Source of the DNA: Prolixibacter denitrificans
Lineage (GTDB): Bacteria; Bacteroidota; Bacteroidia; Bacteroidales; Prolixibacteraceae
Direction of reading: 5' to 3'
NCBI RefSeq assembly: GCF_003014495.1
Contig: NZ_PYGC01000005.1
Coordinates: 248,001-312,000, forward strand
Length of the DNA stretch: 64,000 nt
A model generated the notes under the pieces. The model was not told the DNA's origin. It saw nothing but the letters and a program-made list of their open reading frames with translations, and searched no databases. Shown here in pieces: positions 62,165 through 64,000 of this stretch (its first letter is position 1; every line of letters begins with the position of its first letter). Made by a program: the position numbers and the translations under genes.

Positions 62165-63658
62165 CTACGATTGATCTTTCAAAACCACATCGTGCGCTCC
62201 ACCTTCCACAATACTGGTCGATGAAACCAATGTAATCTTACCATTTTCCTGCAACTCTTTCACCGACAAAACACCACAGCTGCACATGGTCGATTTGATT
62301 TTTCCCAGGGTAATATCCAGGTTGTCCTTCAGTTTTCCGGCATACGGCACGTAGCTATCGACGCCTTCCTCGAACTTCAGGTTTTCGCTGCCGCCCATGT
62401 CGTAACGCTGCCAGTTGCGGGCACGGTTCGAACCTTCGCCCCAGTATTCCTTCATGTAGTTGCTACCTATTTTCAACTTCCGGGTCGGACTTTCGTCGAA
62501 ACGGGCGAAGTAGCGTCCCATCATCAGGAAGTCAGCTCCCATAGCCAGCGCCAGCACCATATGATAATCATGCACAATACCACCGTCGCTACTAATCGGG
62601 ACGTAAATACCGGTTTCCCGGAAATATTCATCGCGGGCTTCAGCAACTTCAATCAATGCCGTTGCCTGTCCACGACCAATTCCTTTTGTTTCGCGGGTAA
62701 TACAAATCGAGCCGCCACCGATTCCAACTTTCACGAAATCAGCGCCAGCCTCTACCAAATAGCGGAAACCTTCTTTATCGACCACGTTTCCGGCTCCCAC
62801 CTTTACATCGTCGCCGTACGTCTTCTTAATGTATTGAAGCGTTTCACCCTGCCACTCGGAGAAACCGTCGGATGAATCAATACACATCACATCGACACCA
62901 GCTTCGAGAAGAGCAGGAACCCGTTCCTTATAATCACGGGTATTGATACCGGCACCGACCATCAACTTTTTACTGCTGTCTGACAATTCGTTGGGATTAT
63001 CCTTATGATCGTCATAATCCTTACGGAATACGAAGTACTGCAGCTTTTGATTTTCATCGATAATCGGAAGACTATTCAACTTGTTGTCCCAGATAATATC
63101 ATTGGCTTCGTTCAGCGAAATCCCCAATTTACCGACAAATAAATCTGAAAACGGAGTCATAAACTCTTTTACCGGTTTGTCGAGACTGTCTCTGGAAACG
63201 CGATAATCGCGACTGGTCACAACTCCCATCAGAACGCCGTTAGGAGTTCCATCGTTGGTAATTCCTACCGTAGAGTGACCGGTTCTTCTCTTCAATGCAT
63301 TAATATCAGCCAGCGTATGTTCGGGAGTGAGATTTGAGTCACTTATCACGAAACCAGCTTTGAATTTTTTCACTCTCCGCACCATTTCAGCTTGCGTATC
63401 AATCGGCTGAGAACCAAAAATGAAGGACAAGCCTCCATTTCGCGCCAGCGCAATTGCCAGATTATGGTCGGAAACCGACTGCATAATGGCTGAAACAAAC
63501 GGTATATTCAGTTGGAGAGCGGGAGTTTCTCCTTTCCGGTACTTGACCAGCGGAGCGTTCAACGAAACATTGTTGGGAGTACACTCTTTCGTTGTGAGTC
63601 CGGGAATCAGGAGGTACTCGTTAAATGTCCGGGATACTTCGTTATAATACTGGGCCAT
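62165..63658 (-). CDS. guaB: IMP dehydrogenase
   Basis: Oxidises IMP to XMP with NAD+, the committed step of GMP synthesis. The 497 residues have the TIM-barrel with an inserted CBS pair (about 95-230). The active-site loop [17 protein letters not shown] holds the catalytic Cys. It deviates from the common G-x-G-P-G-S-I-C-T-T-R and belongs to a divergent branch seen in Bacteroidota and some others. S-S-D-G-G-I near 370 is the phosphate site. Its promoter is well defined. Confidence 0.93.
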   Translation of the reverse strand: MAQYYNEVSRTFNEYLLIPGLTTKECTPNNVSLNAPLVKYRKGETPALQLNIPFVSAIMQSVSDHNLAIALARNGGLSFIFGSQPIDTQAEMVRRVKKFKAGFVISDSNLTPEHTLADINALKRRTGHSTVGITNDGTPNGVLMGVVTSRDYRVSRDSLDKPVKEFMTPFSDLFVGKLGISLNEANDIIWDNKLNSLPIIDENQKLQYFVFRKDYDDHKDNPNELSDSSKKLMVGAGINTRDYKERVPALLEAGVDVMCIDSSDGFSEWQGETLQYIKKTYGDDVKVGAGNVVDKEGFRYLVEAGADFVKVGIGGGSICITRETKGIGRGQATALIEVAEARDEYFRETGIYVPISSDGGIVHDYHMVLALAMGADFLMMGRYFARFDESPTRKLKIGSNYMKEYWGEGSNRARNWQRYDMGGSENLKFEEGVDSYVPYAGKLKDNLDITLGKIKSTMCSCGVLSVKELQENGKITLVSSTSIVEGGAHDVVLKDQS

Positions 63659-63709
63659 ATCGATTGGATTGTTGTGTGTTAATGCACGCTATTGCTTTGA
63701 AAAATTTCG

Positions 63710-63741
63710 CAAAGGTAACCAGCCCAGTCTTAAATTACAAA
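63710..63741 (-). promoter_or_regulatory. Predicted promoter of guaB
   Basis: On the reverse strand TTTG (63738-63741) and TACCTTTG (63710-63717) are 20 bases apart, a good match to the Bacteroidota consensus. The leader would be about 45 bases. Confidence 0.65.
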
Positions 63742-63777
63742 ATATTGATATGATTTCGATACTGCTAAAGCTGACAA

Positions 63778-64000
63778 TTATTTCTGAACGGAAGGAGAAT
63801 TGCTGGCTCGCTTGATTTCGATAAAGAAAGTAGAACCTTTACCAGCCTTGCTCTCCAGCCATATTTTGCCACCACTTTTTTCCACAAAATTTCGGCAAAG
63901 CTTCAGGCCTAGTCCGTTTCCACGTTCACCCCGAACACCATTGGTGGTAAAATACTTCTCTTCGCTGAAGATTTTATATTGGTCTTCTGGTTTGATTCCG
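63778..64000 (-). CDS. C-terminal end of a sensor histidine kinase (5' part outside the window)
   Basis: The frame enters from the right edge and ends at a TAA at 63778-63780. The visible 73 residues form the end of a HATPase domain: I-F-S-E-E-K-Y-F-T-T-N-G, then N-G-L-G-L-K-L-C (ATP-lid G2 box), and G-G-K-I-W-L-E-S-K-A-G-K-G-S-T-F-F-I. The kinase phosphorylates a response regulator not seen here. The sensor part and partner lie outside the window. Confidence 0.88.
   Translation of the reverse strand, partial: GIKPEDQYKIFSEEKYFTTNGVRGERGNGLGLKLCRNFVEKSGGKIWLESKAGKGSTFFIEIKRASNSPSVQK

Overview
The window is chromosomal DNA of a Bacteroidota bacterium, most likely from the Bacteroidales/Marinilabiliales side of the phylum (inference). 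The support is in the sequence. There are many copies of the Bacteroidota promoter -7 element TAnnTTTG at sensible distances from starts, and Shine-Dalgarno sites are mostly weak. Typical families of the phylum are present: DUF3127, DUF4870, DUF6249, a PafA-like phosphatase relative, ComEC without a lactamase domain, TrkA/TrkH, tandem FKBPs and Nudix/winged-helix regulators. No rRNA, tRNA, CRISPR array, phage or insertion sequence was seen. The window reads as a gene-dense core region with several accessory operons.

Layout. 1-2.7 kb: end of an unknown gene, then zwf-pgl (oxidative pentose phosphate entry). 2.7-4.1 kb: an atypical thioredoxin reductase with a thioredoxin-like partner, both with altered key motifs. 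4.4-6.4 kb: a Tat-exported DUF362 protein and a DUF6599 protein overlapping by one base. 6.5-10 kb: two Nudix-type transcription regulators flanking a small unknown protein and ychF. 10-11.6 kb: an ECF sigma factor with a membrane protein and a periplasmic sensor-like protein. 11.6-15.8 kb: hutH, hisS, cutC and a DUF4870 protein. 16-18.2 kb: a CYTH protein and an apparently catalytically dead PafA-type phosphatase. 19-20.8 kb: an AraC regulator and a nitroreductase.

20.8-25.0 kb holds the most interesting locus, a tight four-gene operon: kdnA, kdnB, kdsA and a transaldolase-CBS fusion. KdnA/KdnB make 8-amino-Kdo in Shewanella. The fusion carries the CBS module normally found on arabinose-5-phosphate isomerase (KdsD), but on an aldolase-type barrel with a remodelled active site. 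The operon looks like an 8-amino-Kdo pathway with a possible alternative source of arabinose 5-phosphate. 25.3-31.2 kb is a six-gene operon: a TetR regulator containing a perfect EF-hand, a LolA-like protein, two FtsX-type permeases, a LolD-type ATPase and an outer-membrane barrel. Tandem inverted repeats lie upstream of the regulator.

31.4-44.3 kb: an EamA transporter, a holin-like membrane protein, nagB, a candidate structured small RNA with its own promoter and terminator, ppdK, an Arg/Asn/His-rich secreted protein, ruvX-def, comEC and the trkA-trkH potassium uptake pair. 44.3-54 kb: tsaC/sua5, a MATE transporter, mnmD, two FKBP prolyl isomerases, a DUF3127 protein, an Lrp regulator, MscS, a secreted M64 peptidase, a DUF6249 protein and a second ECF sigma/membrane-protein pair. 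54.5-64 kb: a small secreted protein, a nitroreductase, a transglutaminase-like lipoprotein, a second Lrp paralogue, rlmB, an ABC-F ATPase, rlmD, guaB and the end of a sensor histidine kinase. Most transcription units are separated by clear intrinsic terminators, many of them bidirectional between convergent genes.
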